Of a DNA stretch of 64,000 nt, positions 41,254 to 49,710 are shown piece by piece. Source of the stretch: an uncultured Oscillospiraceae bacterium. GTDB taxonomy: Bacteria > Bacillota > Clostridia > Oscillospirales > Ruminococcaceae. Where the stretch lies: positions 1-64,000 of the forward strand of contig CAKSWY010000012.1 in the NCBI GenBank assembly GCA_934513685.1, in the 5' to 3' direction. A model generated the notes under the pieces. It saw nothing but the letters and a program-made list of their open reading frames with translations. It was not told where the DNA came from and searched no databases. Numbering within the stretch: position 1 is the stretch's first letter; each line of letters starts with the position of its first letter. A program made the translations under genes and the position numbers.

Positions 41254-42102
41254 TTACACATCCAGTTTCGGGTCTAGATAATCCCGCAGCCAGTCGCCCA
41301 GCAGGTTCACGCCCAACACCGTCAGGGTGATGCACAGGCCGGGCAGGATGCACTGCCAGGGATTCGAGACCATGTTGGCCCGCGCCTCACTGAGCATCCG
41401 CCCCCAGGTGGGGATGGTGATGGGCACGCCGTAGCCCAAAAAGCTCAGGGACGCCTCCATCAGAACGATCTTGGCCATTTCCAGCGTGGCAATGACAATC
41501 ACCGAGCTGATGACGTTGGGCAGGATGTGCCGAAAAATAATCCGGGCATCGCTGCCGCCCTCCGCACGGATGGCTTCAATGTATTCACACTCTTTGATGC
41601 CCAGAATCTCACCGCGCACCAATCGTGCATAGCGCACCCAGCTGGTGATGCCCGCAATCAGGATCACGTTGCCCAGGCTTCCGCCCAGCACCGCCGCAAT
41701 GAACAGCGCCAGCAGCGTAAAGGGGAAGCACAGCTGAATGTCCACCAGGCGCATAAGCACCGCGTCCACCCAGCCGCCGTAATAACCGGCCAGGCAGCCC
41801 AGCACAACGCCCACAACGCCGCCCACAACCGTACCGGCCAGGGCCACCAGCAGCGTAATGCGCGCGCCCACCAGCAGGCGGCTGAGCACATCGCGGCCCA
41901 GCTGGTCGGTGCCCAGAAGGTGCTCCGGTGTTCCGGTGGCCGTCCAGGCCGGGTCGTGCAGTTTGTTCATCAGGTCCTGCTGCAGGGGGTCACAGGGGGC
42001 CAGCTGGTAGGCAAAAATGGCACACACAACCACCACCAGCACAATGGCAAGGCCGATCATACCGGTCTTGCTCTGCTTCAAGCTTCTCCACAATGCTTTC
42101 AT
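41254..42102 (-). CDS. Oligopeptide/dipeptide ABC transporter permease (OppC/DppC type)
   Basis: This 282-residue inner-membrane protein has an N-terminal helix, a periplasmic-side loop with HLLGTDQLGRDVLSRLL, then the five-helix permease core with the EAA loop EAIRAEGGSDARIIFRHILPN that docks the ATPase. The ATG at 42102 follows GAGGAGG; the frame is open to 42111 only through a GTG. It starts 13 bases after the first permease gene. Confidence 0.93.
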   Translation of the reverse strand: MKALWRSLKQSKTGMIGLAIVLVVVVCAIFAYQLAPCDPLQQDLMNKLHDPAWTATGTPEHLLGTDQLGRDVLSRLLVGARITLLVALAGTVVGGVVGVVLGCLAGYYGGWVDAVLMRLVDIQLCFPFTLLALFIAAVLGGSLGNVILIAGITSWVRYARLVRGEILGIKECEYIEAIRAEGGSDARIIFRHILPNVISSVIVIATLEMAKIVLMEASLSFLGYGVPITIPTWGRMLSEARANMVSNPWQCILPGLCITLTVLGVNLLGDWLRDYLDPKLDV

Positions 42103-42115
42103 CCCGCACACCTCC

Positions 42116-43036
42116 TCACTGCAGCCTCACACGGGGGTTGATGACGCTGTACAGCACATCCACCACAAAGTTGATCACCACAAACACCACCGCCAGCAGG
42201 AATACAATGCATTCCACCACGGCGAAATCGCTGCTTTGAATGCTCTGGATCACCAGGCGGCCGATGCCGGGCCAGGCGAACACGGTTTCGGTGATCACCG
42301 AGCCGCCCAGCAGCGAGGCAAACTGCATACCCAGCATCGTCAGAATTGAGCTGAACGCGTTTTTGAAAGCATGCTTCATCACGACCACACTGCCCCGTAA
42401 ACCCTTGGCCCGAGCCACGTCAATGTACTCCTTGCCCAGCACCTCAATCATGTTGCTGCGCAGCAGGCGGCAGATGGTGGCGGCGCTGAACAGGCCCAGC
42501 GTAAAGGCCGGCATGATCAGCGAACGCCAGCCCTCGCTGTTGCCGCCGGTGGGCAGCCAGCCCAAATTGACCGAAAATGCCATGATGAGCATAATGCCAA
42601 GCCAGAAGGCAGGCAGACACTGGCCCAGAAGGGCCAGCACACGGATGACACCGTCCGACAGGCTGTTGCGCTTGACCGCCGAAAGCACACCCGCCGGGAT
42701 GCCCAGCACCACCGCAATGGCCAGGGCGGCCACGGCCAGCTCCAGGGTGGCTGGCACGCGCTCCAGCACCACACGCATGGCAGGCTCGTTGTAATAATAA
42801 GAGGTACCAAAGTCCCCCACCACTGCGCCCTTCAGAAAACGCAGATACTGCTGGGGCAGCGGATCGTTGTAACCCATCTCCTGGCGCAGAATGTCCATCT
42901 GTTCCTTCGAGGTGGTCGGCGACACCATCAGCTCCACCGGGTCACCGGTCAGGTGCAGAATGACAAACACCACCACCGTAATGCCCAGAATGGCAATGAG
43001 CGACTGAGCCAGCCGTTTTGCCAGATATTTGGCCAT
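42116..43036 (-). CDS. Oligopeptide/dipeptide ABC transporter permease (OppB/DppB type)
   Basis: This 306-residue six-helix permease begins MAKYLAKRLAQSLIAILGI, the usual OppB start, and carries the EAA loop DVARAKGLRGSVVVMKHAFKN (near 205). The extracytoplasmic loop contains DFGTSYYYN. It is separated from the upstream substrate-binding protein gene by a terminator hairpin, so the permease/ATPase genes are probably expressed at a lower level than the binding protein. Confidence 0.93.
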   Translation of the reverse strand: MAKYLAKRLAQSLIAILGITVVVFVILHLTGDPVELMVSPTTSKEQMDILRQEMGYNDPLPQQYLRFLKGAVVGDFGTSYYYNEPAMRVVLERVPATLELAVAALAIAVVLGIPAGVLSAVKRNSLSDGVIRVLALLGQCLPAFWLGIMLIMAFSVNLGWLPTGGNSEGWRSLIMPAFTLGLFSAATICRLLRSNMIEVLGKEYIDVARAKGLRGSVVVMKHAFKNAFSSILTMLGMQFASLLGGSVITETVFAWPGIGRLVIQSIQSSDFAVVECIVFLLAVVFVVINFVVDVLYSVINPRVRLQ

Positions 43037-43101
43037 GCATCTTCCCCCTTTTGTGCGTTTAAGCGCATCGCATTGCGCTGTTTCGCGCCATTTTTGTACA
43101 G

Positions 43102-43138
43102 AAAAAGCGCACACTGCACAAGGTCTGTGTGCGCTTTT
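43102..43138 (-). terminator. Partial terminator between binding-protein gene and permease genes
   Basis: AAAAGCGCACAC pairs with GTGTGCGCTTTT (stem 43107-43114 with 43127-43134 plus A-T pairs), followed on the minus strand by TTTTTC. It would give excess binding protein over the membrane subunits. Confidence 0.8.
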
Positions 43139-43168
43139 CCAATGTTCAGGTAGAGCTTTGAGTTTCGA

Positions 43169-44719
43169 TTACTGCACGCTCACGCCGTCCATCAGCACCA
43201 CTTCGTCGGTACGGGCCGTCCAGTTCTGCACCTTGGCAGAATTGTATGCATACAGGGTATCCTGCTGGTACAGCCACACGGCGGGCGCCTGGTCCACCAT
43301 GAACTGCTGCATCTCGCTATGCAGCTGGGCACGCTCGGTGTCGTCTACCGCAGCCGCTGCGCGGGAAGCCAGATCCCCAAACTCGTCGGAATCCCAGGTG
43401 CAGTAACGGCCACCCTTCGTGAAGCCGATGGAAGCGATCAGTTCAATATCGCAGTAGGGGCCGCCCAGGCTATTCAGGAAGATGGGGGCCACGGTGCCGG
43501 ACATGATCTTGTCGCGCTGGGTCGCGGAGTCCTCCTGCTGGATGTTCACGGTCACGCCCACTTCCGCCAGCTGAGAGGCCACAGCCTGCGCCACGTCGGT
43601 GGCGTTCAGCATGCCGGGGGAAACGGACAGGTCCACGGTAAAGCCGTCAGCATAGCCGGCCTCGGCCAGCAGGCTCTTCGCCTTTTCGGGATCGTAAGTG
43701 TAGCCCTGCACGCTGGCATCGTAATCGTCGTATTCCGGGGTGGAGATGGAGGCCACCTTCACAGCATAGCCGTCCAGCACGCCGGCGATCAGGCTGTCGC
43801 GGTCAATGGCGTAGTTCAGGGCCTGACGAACCTTCAGGTCGTTGACGGGGCTGTCTCCGTTGATGGTATTGAACTGCAGCCAGGCCACACGGGTGGAGGG
43901 CTGCCCCACCACGGTAACGCCGTCCGTGCTGCTCAGATAATTGGCCTGGGTGGTGGGGATGCTGCAGATGATGTCCACCTCACCGGCCTGCAGGGCAGCC
44001 ACACGGTCAGCCGCTTCGGGGATGACCTTGTAAACCAGCTGATCGATCTGAGGCACCTCGCCATAGTAATCGGGGTTCTTCTCCATCACAACCTTGTCAT
44101 CCTTGGTCCAGGAGACAAACTTGAAGGGGCCGGAACCCACCGGGTTCTTGGCGAACGCTTCATCGCCCACTTCCTGAACGTACTTGCTGGGAATGATCTT
44201 CACATAGTTCAGGCGCAGGGGCAGCGAGTTGAAGGGCTGATCGGTCACGATGTTGAACTCGTAATCGCCCAGGACCTCCACGCTCATGAAGGAGAAGTCA
44301 CCGGACAGAGCGTAACCGGCGTCCTTGTTCTTCAGGCTCTCGATGGTGTACTGCACGTCGGCGCTGGTCATATGATCGCCGTTGGTGAAGTACACATCGT
44401 CCCGCAGGGTAAAGTGCCAGGTTACATCGTCCACACGCTCGTAGCTGGCCGCAGCATCGAGCACGATGTTGCCTTCGGCATCGGTTTTAACCAGCGTGCT
44501 GTACAGGTCCGCCAGAACACTGGCGGTGATGGTGCTGGTGCCCCGACGGGGGTCCAAGCTGGAAATATCGGATGCATTGGCGTAAGTAACCGTCTTGGGG
44601 GTGTCGCTTCCGGCCGCCTCCGACGAAGCGGCAGCCGAGGAGCTGGCGGAAGAGCCGCAGCCTGCAAGCAGGCTCATCGACAACGCCAGGCACAGCGCCA
44701 TGGATAAAAACTTCTTCAT
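43169..44719 (-). CDS. Peptide ABC transporter substrate-binding lipoprotein (SBP family 5)
   Basis: This 516-residue protein has a lipoprotein signal peptide (lipobox L-L-A-G-C near residue 23), a Ser/Ala linker and the SBP_bac_5 fold: SSLDPRRGTS near 55, the NPVGSGPFKFVSW block near 190, and the late NYAIDRDSLIAGVLDGYAV. It captures a peptide or similar amine-containing ligand outside the cell and delivers it to the permeases encoded downstream. AGGAGG precedes the ATG at 44719. A dyad lies 43-61 bases before the start. Confidence 0.93.
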   Translation of the reverse strand: MKKFLSMALCLALSMSLLAGCGSSASSSAAASSEAAGSDTPKTVTYANASDISSLDPRRGTSTITASVLADLYSTLVKTDAEGNIVLDAAASYERVDDVTWHFTLRDDVYFTNGDHMTSADVQYTIESLKNKDAGYALSGDFSFMSVEVLGDYEFNIVTDQPFNSLPLRLNYVKIIPSKYVQEVGDEAFAKNPVGSGPFKFVSWTKDDKVVMEKNPDYYGEVPQIDQLVYKVIPEAADRVAALQAGEVDIICSIPTTQANYLSSTDGVTVVGQPSTRVAWLQFNTINGDSPVNDLKVRQALNYAIDRDSLIAGVLDGYAVKVASISTPEYDDYDASVQGYTYDPEKAKSLLAEAGYADGFTVDLSVSPGMLNATDVAQAVASQLAEVGVTVNIQQEDSATQRDKIMSGTVAPIFLNSLGGPYCDIELIASIGFTKGGRYCTWDSDEFGDLASRAAAAVDDTERAQLHSEMQQFMVDQAPAVWLYQQDTLYAYNSAKVQNWTARTDEVVLMDGVSVQ

Positions 44720-44761
44720 GGAATTACGTTCCTCCTTTTTGAAAATGGTGTTCATCCCTTC

Positions 44762-44780
44762 TTCGGCTGATGCAGCCGAA
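44762..44780. promoter_or_regulatory. Candidate operator upstream of the ABC operon
   Basis: TTCGGCTG-ATG-CAGCCGAA is a perfect 8-bp inverted repeat with a 3-base centre, between the RpiR gene and the binding-protein gene. Palindromes of this size are usual RpiR sites, but the pairing with this regulator is inference. Confidence 0.5.
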
Positions 44781-44851
44781 TGCTTTATTTCCTCCGCCCC
44801 TGCAGGCGGCAAGAACCTGGTTCACTAACGTTTCTTTATGGAAAGCGGCGG

Positions 44852-45715
44852 TCATTTCAGCCGATGCTCGTCAAAATAGGGGTTCAGCACGTTCAGCCGC
44901 CGCTCTGTCTCCTCCGAATTGTGGTCCGCCACCAACGTTGCCAGCAGCTCCAGCAGGAACACCGCTGCCACCTGAGAGTTGAAAAAGCTGGCGCCGTCCA
45001 CATCCACCAGCAGAAGCAGGTCTGCCAGGCAGGCAAAGGGGGCGGTGGGGCGGTCGGTCAGCAGAACGATCTTGGCGCCCCGGCTTCGGCCGTAGCTCAG
45101 CACCTTCATGGCGGTGTTGCTGTACTGGTTGAAATCGATCACAAACAGGCAATCCTCCGGGCAAAGGTCCAGAATGTCCTCCATGATCACCCGCTGGGTG
45201 GAAGCCATCACCCCCGGCACGGCCATGCGAAGCAAAAACGCAAAGCGCTCGGCAAGGCTGGCCGTCGGGCGCTGGCCCACAATGAACTTACGCGGGCAGT
45301 TGCTCAACAGCTGCACCACCTGTTCCAGCGTTTCCTCGGTGTTTTTATGAAACACGCTGTCCAGATTCTGCATCATCAGGCGGCTGTATTTCAGGTGCAG
45401 CCCCTGCCGTGCATCGCCGCTGCGGCTGGTCTGCATTCGCTCCATCGGGCTGGAAAAGATCCGCTGGGCGTTCTCTGCGTCCCGCGTCAGTTGGCTGCGC
45501 AGTTCCTCCTGCAGCTCCAGAAACGAAGTGTAGCCCAGTGCGCGACAAGTTCGAATGACCGTGGCGTCGCTCACGCCGAGGTTTCTTCCCAGCTCGCCGG
45601 TGGACATATAGCAGACCGCACTGAAATTGTTCAGGATGTAATCGGCGACCGCCGCCTCCTTTTTTGTGAGGCGCGCGGCGTGTACCCGTTGGCTGAAAGC
45701 CGACATTGCGTCCAT
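44852..45715 (-). CDS. MurR/RpiR-family transcriptional regulator
   Basis: This 287-residue protein has the N-terminal RpiR helix-turn-helix (residues 5-80, with TKKEAAVADYILNN, MSTGELGRNLGVSDATVIRTCRALGY) and a C-terminal SIS phosphosugar-binding domain (about 125-260). AGGAG precedes the ATG at 45715; two ATGs further upstream are less well placed. It stands directly upstream of and on the same strand as the peptide ABC operon and is probably its regulator. A SIS domain suggests that an amino sugar or sugar phosphate is the signal, so the transported ligand could be a muropeptide or glycosylated amine rather than a plain peptide. Confidence 0.88.
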   Translation of the reverse strand: MDAMSAFSQRVHAARLTKKEAAVADYILNNFSAVCYMSTGELGRNLGVSDATVIRTCRALGYTSFLELQEELRSQLTRDAENAQRIFSSPMERMQTSRSGDARQGLHLKYSRLMMQNLDSVFHKNTEETLEQVVQLLSNCPRKFIVGQRPTASLAERFAFLLRMAVPGVMASTQRVIMEDILDLCPEDCLFVIDFNQYSNTAMKVLSYGRSRGAKIVLLTDRPTAPFACLADLLLLVDVDGASFFNSQVAAVFLLELLATLVADHNSEETERRLNVLNPYFDEHRLK

Positions 45716-45802
45716 GAAGCATCTCCTCATCTGCGCCGAAAAACCACTTTTCAACAGAACTATTCTCGTCGGAATGATTTTTTATATTTTTTCTCTGCCT
45801 TT

Positions 45803-45830
45803 ATTATAGAGCCTTTTGTCGAAAACTCAA
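45803..45830 (-). promoter_or_regulatory. Promoter of the RpiR regulator
   Basis: TTGAGT (45825-45830) and TATAAT (45803-45808) with a 16-base spacer on the minus strand. Just upstream a TTTACA...TGTAAA dyad spans 45837-45856. The 45716-46113 gap is AT-rich and otherwise empty. Confidence 0.6.
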
Positions 45831-46043
45831 CAAATTTTTACATAAAATATTGTAAATTCAACATCTTTGTGAATTTTAGCACATTAAAGTGCTCGTGCGT
45901 TGTCTATTTTCACAATAGGTTTTGGGCCATTGTGCAGGCACGCGCTTCAAAATGCGATGTGACACGCGTAGTTGTTCTCATATCGCGAACAGTTTTGTCT
46001 TCGCATTTCTCCTGGTTTTGCCTGGCCTGCCGCCCGCTTTGCA

Positions 46044-46072
46044 TTGCCGGAACAATCGATTTGTTGTATACT
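46044..46072 (+). promoter_or_regulatory. Promoter of the LysR regulator
   Basis: TTGCCG (46044-46049), 17-base spacer, TATACT (46067-46072), 41 bases before the ATG. Confidence 0.72.
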
Positions 46073-46113
46073 CATTTAAAAGTCACAATCTTTTCTCTGG
46101 AGGCCGAATTTTC

Positions 46114-47073
46114 ATGAACCTGACCAACCTTACCTACTTCATCGCCGCGGCCGAAGAACTGAACTTCACCCGGGCCGCCCGGCGGCTTTACATTTCGCAG
46201 CAGGCCCTCAGCAGCCACATTGCCAAGCTGGAGGAATACTATCAGGTTCCCCTGTTTGACCGGGGCAACCCCATGACCCTGACGGACGCCGGGCGGGTGC
46301 TGTATCAATCCGCGGTGCAGGTAACCGAAACGCTGGAACTGTGCGACCGCCGCCTGCAGGACATCAAGGATTTTACCCGCGGCAGTCTCTCGGTGGGCAT
46401 TCCCGTCACCCGCGGCACCATGATGCTGCCGCAGCTCTGCTCGGCTTTTCATCAGCTGTACCCCAAAGTTCATCTGGAAATTTTTGAAGGGCAAACCACG
46501 CCGGAGGTGGAGCAGGCACTGGCCGCCGGTAAAATTGACCTGGCAGTGGGCTACGTTCCACAGGACGCCACCAACATTGTCAGCGTGCCGCTGTACCGGG
46601 AGACCTACGTTCTGGCCGCCCCCAACCAGCTTCTGGCGGAGATGTTCCCCCCGCACACGCTGGAGGCCATGAAGCGCAAGCCCCAGTCCATCGCCGCGTT
46701 TGCCGGGCTGCCCTTTGTGGGGCAGATCGAAACCACCATGGGCGGCAAGGTGTTCCGCCAGCTGTGCAAGGAGGCCGACGTCACCCCCCATGTGGTGCTG
46801 ACCACAGCCAACATTCTTACGCTGCTGAACCTGTGCGTGGCCGGGCTGGGCGTATGCACGCTGCCCTCCACCTTCGTTCGGCAGAGCGACGCGCTGCCCG
46901 GCCTGCGCGGGGCCGGCATTGTCGGGCCGGAAACCCTGCGCCGTGTCACAGTGTTTGAGTTGAACAGCGCCACCGGCTCTGCCCAGCTGGCCGTAAACCG
47001 GCTGCGCAGCAAAATGCTCACCCAGGCCGGGCGGGAGTTCATCCATCTGGCGCAGGAGCTGTTTCACGACTAA
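46114..47073 (+). CDS. LysR-family transcriptional regulator
   Basis: This 319-residue protein has the LysR helix-turn-helix (residues 1-60: NLTYFIAAAEELNFTRAARRL, ISQQALSSHIAKLEE) and the two-lobed effector-binding domain (SLSVGIPVTRG near 92, DLAVGYVP near 147). GGAGG lies nine bases before the ATG. It is convergent with the UroD-family operon, so its target is unclear: it is not divergent from any metabolic operon, and the neighbour on its 5' side is the RpiR gene. Confidence 0.9.
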   Translation: MNLTNLTYFIAAAEELNFTRAARRLYISQQALSSHIAKLEEYYQVPLFDRGNPMTLTDAGRVLYQSAVQVTETLELCDRRLQDIKDFTRGSLSVGIPVTRGTMMLPQLCSAFHQLYPKVHLEIFEGQTTPEVEQALAAGKIDLAVGYVPQDATNIVSVPLYRETYVLAAPNQLLAEMFPPHTLEAMKRKPQSIAAFAGLPFVGQIETTMGGKVFRQLCKEADVTPHVVLTTANILTLLNLCVAGLGVCTLPSTFVRQSDALPGLRGAGIVGPETLRRVTVFELNSATGSAQLAVNRLRSKMLTQAGREFIHLAQELFHD

Positions 47074-47124
47074 GCCATTTTATCCTCGTTTGCATCAAAG
47101 GGATCCCGTCTGTATTGAAAAAGC

Positions 47125-47161
47125 CGAGGGCCGCTGTATTTTTCACAGCGGCCCTCGTTTT
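47125..47161 (+). terminator. Bidirectional terminator between convergent genes
   Basis: CGAGGGCCGCTGT/ACAGCGGCCCTCG stem, TTTT on the plus side and, after GGC, five Ts on the minus side. Confidence 0.9.
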
Positions 47162-47184
47162 ATGCGTTGATCAGAGATGGATTG

Positions 47185-48216
47185 TTACAGCCCCATGGCC
47201 TGCTCCACCGACTCCTTGGTCTTTTTCACGTAGGCGAGCATCTCGTCGTTCAGGGGGTAACGGATGACGCAGCCCGGGGTCAGAATCAGCCGGCGGCCGC
47301 CGCTCATACGGCAGCACTCGTAGATCTGATGGCGGATGGCGTTGTGGTTGCACTCGGTAATGTCGAAGCGCTTCAGGCCGCCCATGATACACTTATCGGT
47401 GGTGGCCAGCACCTCGTCCACGGTGGGCAGGGTCTCCCAGGCGTGCCAGTTGAACACCTGCACCGGGTAATCTTTCAGGATGTCGAACATGATGTTGTCG
47501 CCATGGCAGTGGATGGTGTTCATCCAGCCGCCCGCGTTGTTGGCAGCGTTCAGCACGCGCACGTCGTAGGGCTTGCCGTACTCCAGGTACTCAGCAGCGG
47601 TCAGCGGCTCCACCGCCATACTGGTGGCATAGTTGCTCATCTGGCTGGCCATGAACACGCCGTCCGCGCCCATTTCAATGGCCTTGGCAGCCAGGGCCTC
47701 GGTGGTCTGGCAGATGACCTCCAGCGCGGCCTTCACTTCCTCGCCGTGGCCCTGATGGATGTACTGGCCGATCTTGCCGCCGCACAGCTTGTTGGCGGTG
47801 GTGATGGGGGTGAACACGGTGAAGATCACGGGCACATCGTCCGCCTTGACCTTCTCCAGGATCATCTCCAGATAGTGCAGCTCACGGGCAATGGCACCCG
47901 CAGTCAGGGGCTTCACGGTGAGCTTGGTCCAGTCCTCGGCGGTCTCGATGGGGGTGCTGACCAGCTTGGCCATGCCGCCCTTGGCCACCTCGGAATAGTC
48001 GATGACCGCGCCGAAGTCCTCAATGGAGTACATACCATTGTTCATGGTCTTGATAAAGTCCACATCGTAGGTCTTGTAGAACTCGTAGGTCTTTTCGGTG
48101 ATGGCATCGGCATCGTGGTCAAACTGGGGCATATGGCTCCACAGAGAATAGGGAATCTTATCGGGCTTCTCGCCCTTCACCGCTGCCATGCAGCGCTCGC
48201 GCTTGGTCATACTCAT
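47185..48216 (-). CDS. Uroporphyrinogen decarboxylase (URO-D) family protein, probable methyltransferase-type
   Basis: This 343-residue protein has the URO-D fold used by HemE and by corrinoid/coenzyme methyltransferases of the MtaA/MtbA type: it begins with TKRERCMAAVKGEKPDKIPY, has a GADGVFMASQMS strand and a GGLKRF...LTPGC end. The zinc site of the methyltransferases (H-x-C) reads H-C-H here (TIHCHGDN), followed by Cys in LTPGC. HemE function is unlikely as no haem genes are near and the substrate-binding N-terminal signature is absent. It lies in an operon with a creatinase-like M24 protein and an AbgT remnant. Confidence 0.8.
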   Translation of the reverse strand: MSMTKRERCMAAVKGEKPDKIPYSLWSHMPQFDHDADAITEKTYEFYKTYDVDFIKTMNNGMYSIEDFGAVIDYSEVAKGGMAKLVSTPIETAEDWTKLTVKPLTAGAIARELHYLEMILEKVKADDVPVIFTVFTPITTANKLCGGKIGQYIHQGHGEEVKAALEVICQTTEALAAKAIEMGADGVFMASQMSNYATSMAVEPLTAAEYLEYGKPYDVRVLNAANNAGGWMNTIHCHGDNIMFDILKDYPVQVFNWHAWETLPTVDEVLATTDKCIMGGLKRFDITECNHNAIRHQIYECCRMSGGRRLILTPGCVIRYPLNDEMLAYVKKTKESVEQAMGL

Positions 48217-48362
48217 TGCAACTTCCTCGCTTTCTGTGCCTGTCTGTATATGCGCCCGGAACTGTCCGGGCCTTTTGTGTCTCAGTGCTCTGCTCACCCG
48301 CACCGCCGGGAGGGCGCAGAATCGGCCCGGCCGGTGGTTGTGCGGATGTGTGAGAGCAACGG

Positions 48363-48416
48363 GAAAGCGCGCGGTCCCTTGGCAGGGCGCAGGGTGCCCT
48401 GCCGGGGGCCGCGCGC
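48363..48416 (-). terminator. Long GC-rich hairpin between M24 and URO-D genes
   Basis: GCGCGCGG (48367-48374) pairs with CCGCGCGC (48409-48416) with a second stem GGCAGGGC/GCCCTGCC inside. Only three Ts follow on the minus strand, so it may be a weak terminator or a processing/stability stem. Confidence 0.45.
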
Positions 48417-48445
48417 TGGGGTTGGTTTACCAGTGACTGAACCGA

Positions 48446-49663
48446 TCAGCCCTTGATGATGATCTCATCCCGCTTGGAATGGGTGAGGAACTCGAAGCCG
48501 TCCTCGGTGATGAGCACGGTGTCGCTGTTGCGCACCGCGCCCAGCTCGGCGCTCATCAGGCCGGGCTCCACCGTCAGCACCATGCCGGGGGCCAGCGGGG
48601 CCTTGTTGCCCTTGGTCACCGAGGGGAACTCGTGGGTGGACAGGCCCATGCCGTGGCCGCAGCGGCCGGGCAGAATGCTGCCGAAGCCTGCGTCCTCAAA
48701 CTCCTTCATTGCAGCGAAGTACAGGTCCTCAAAGATGGCGCCGGGGCGCAGGCGGTCAAACACCTGCTGGCGGGCGCGGAGCATGGCGTCGTAGGCGCGG
48801 CGGCGGGTCTCGTTCACCTGGCCCACCATCACACTGCGCTCGTTCTCCACGTTGTAGCCGGCCACGCGGGCCCAGCTCATGGGCATGGTCAGGTCGCCGG
48901 GCTGGGGCACATAGCCGGTGGCACAGTCACAGCCGTAGTTCAGCCGCTCGTTGGACATGCACCACACGCACAGGGTGTCGATCTGGGCGGTCTCACTGTT
49001 GGAGAAGCCGGACACCTCGTACTGCTGGTACTCCTTGTGCCACAGCTGGCGCATGGCGTACTGGCCCTCGGTGCAGGCCGCAGCCTCACTGTAACCGCCC
49101 TCCAGGGCTTCGATGGCCCGGCTGACGCCGGTGTCCACCAGGCGGCCGGAAATGCGGCACATCTCGATTTCGTGGGGGTCTTTGATCAGGCGCTGGTCCA
49201 CCGCGTCCTGGGCGATGTCCACAAAGCCCTTCACATTCAGCTTTTCCTTCAGCTTGTTCATCACGCTCAGGCTGGCGTAGTCGCCCTCAATGCCCACGGT
49301 CATGGGCTTGTCGCCCAAAATCTCCCGCATGGCGTCGTAGGCGTCCATGGCGATGGCCTGGGTGGCACCCCACTTGCCGTAGCACAGCACCTCATCCACA
49401 GCACCCTCGTTCACGGCGTGGTCGTGGCGGATGCAGTGCACCAGCAGGAAGCCCTTCTCGGGGGTGACGATAAAATAGGGCACATGGCTGATGATGATGG
49501 GGTTGAAGTTGCTGAAGTAGAACACGTTCTCGGGGCGGGTCATGATGACCACATCCACGCCCTTGCGGGCCATGGTGGCCTGCATTTTTTCAATGCGCTC
49601 CTTCACATAACCCCGCAGCTCGGGGGAAGAGCGCTTGGAATCCAGAATTTCCTGACTGTTCAT
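48446..49663 (-). CDS. M24 peptidase-fold protein, creatinase-like (metal ligands not conserved)
   Basis: This 405-residue protein has the creatinase N-terminal domain (residues 25-160) and the pita-bread M24 domain (165-400). The active-site His segments GRCGHGMGLSTHEFP and VLTVEPGL are kept. The metal-binding Asp pair of aminopeptidase P is not: the first Asp position falls in GDLTMPMSW and the second is Glu in GYNVENERS; the last ligand (usually in IEDTVLV) reads NSDTVLI. This fits non-metallo creatinase-type amidinohydrolases rather than Xaa-Pro peptidases. It sits between an AbgT-type transporter remnant and a URO-D-family protein. Confidence 0.8.
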   Translation of the reverse strand: MNSQEILDSKRSSPELRGYVKERIEKMQATMARKGVDVVIMTRPENVFYFSNFNPIIISHVPYFIVTPEKGFLLVHCIRHDHAVNEGAVDEVLCYGKWGATQAIAMDAYDAMREILGDKPMTVGIEGDYASLSVMNKLKEKLNVKGFVDIAQDAVDQRLIKDPHEIEMCRISGRLVDTGVSRAIEALEGGYSEAAACTEGQYAMRQLWHKEYQQYEVSGFSNSETAQIDTLCVWCMSNERLNYGCDCATGYVPQPGDLTMPMSWARVAGYNVENERSVMVGQVNETRRRAYDAMLRARQQVFDRLRPGAIFEDLYFAAMKEFEDAGFGSILPGRCGHGMGLSTHEFPSVTKGNKAPLAPGMVLTVEPGLMSAELGAVRNSDTVLITEDGFEFLTHSKRDEIIIKG

Positions 49664-49710
49664 AAGAAAACCTCCTTGTACAATGTCCAGTTAAGCCGGC
49701 ATCGGGCCGA

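Noticed and set aside
44780..46117. A 445-codon plus-strand frame opposite the RpiR gene
   Set aside because: Antisense shadow; the part beyond the RpiR gene is AT-rich promoter region.
47185..48216. HemE (haem biosynthesis) for the URO-D-family gene
   Set aside because: The substrate-binding N-terminal signature of HemE is missing, a methyltransferase-like metal motif is present and no other haem gene is near.
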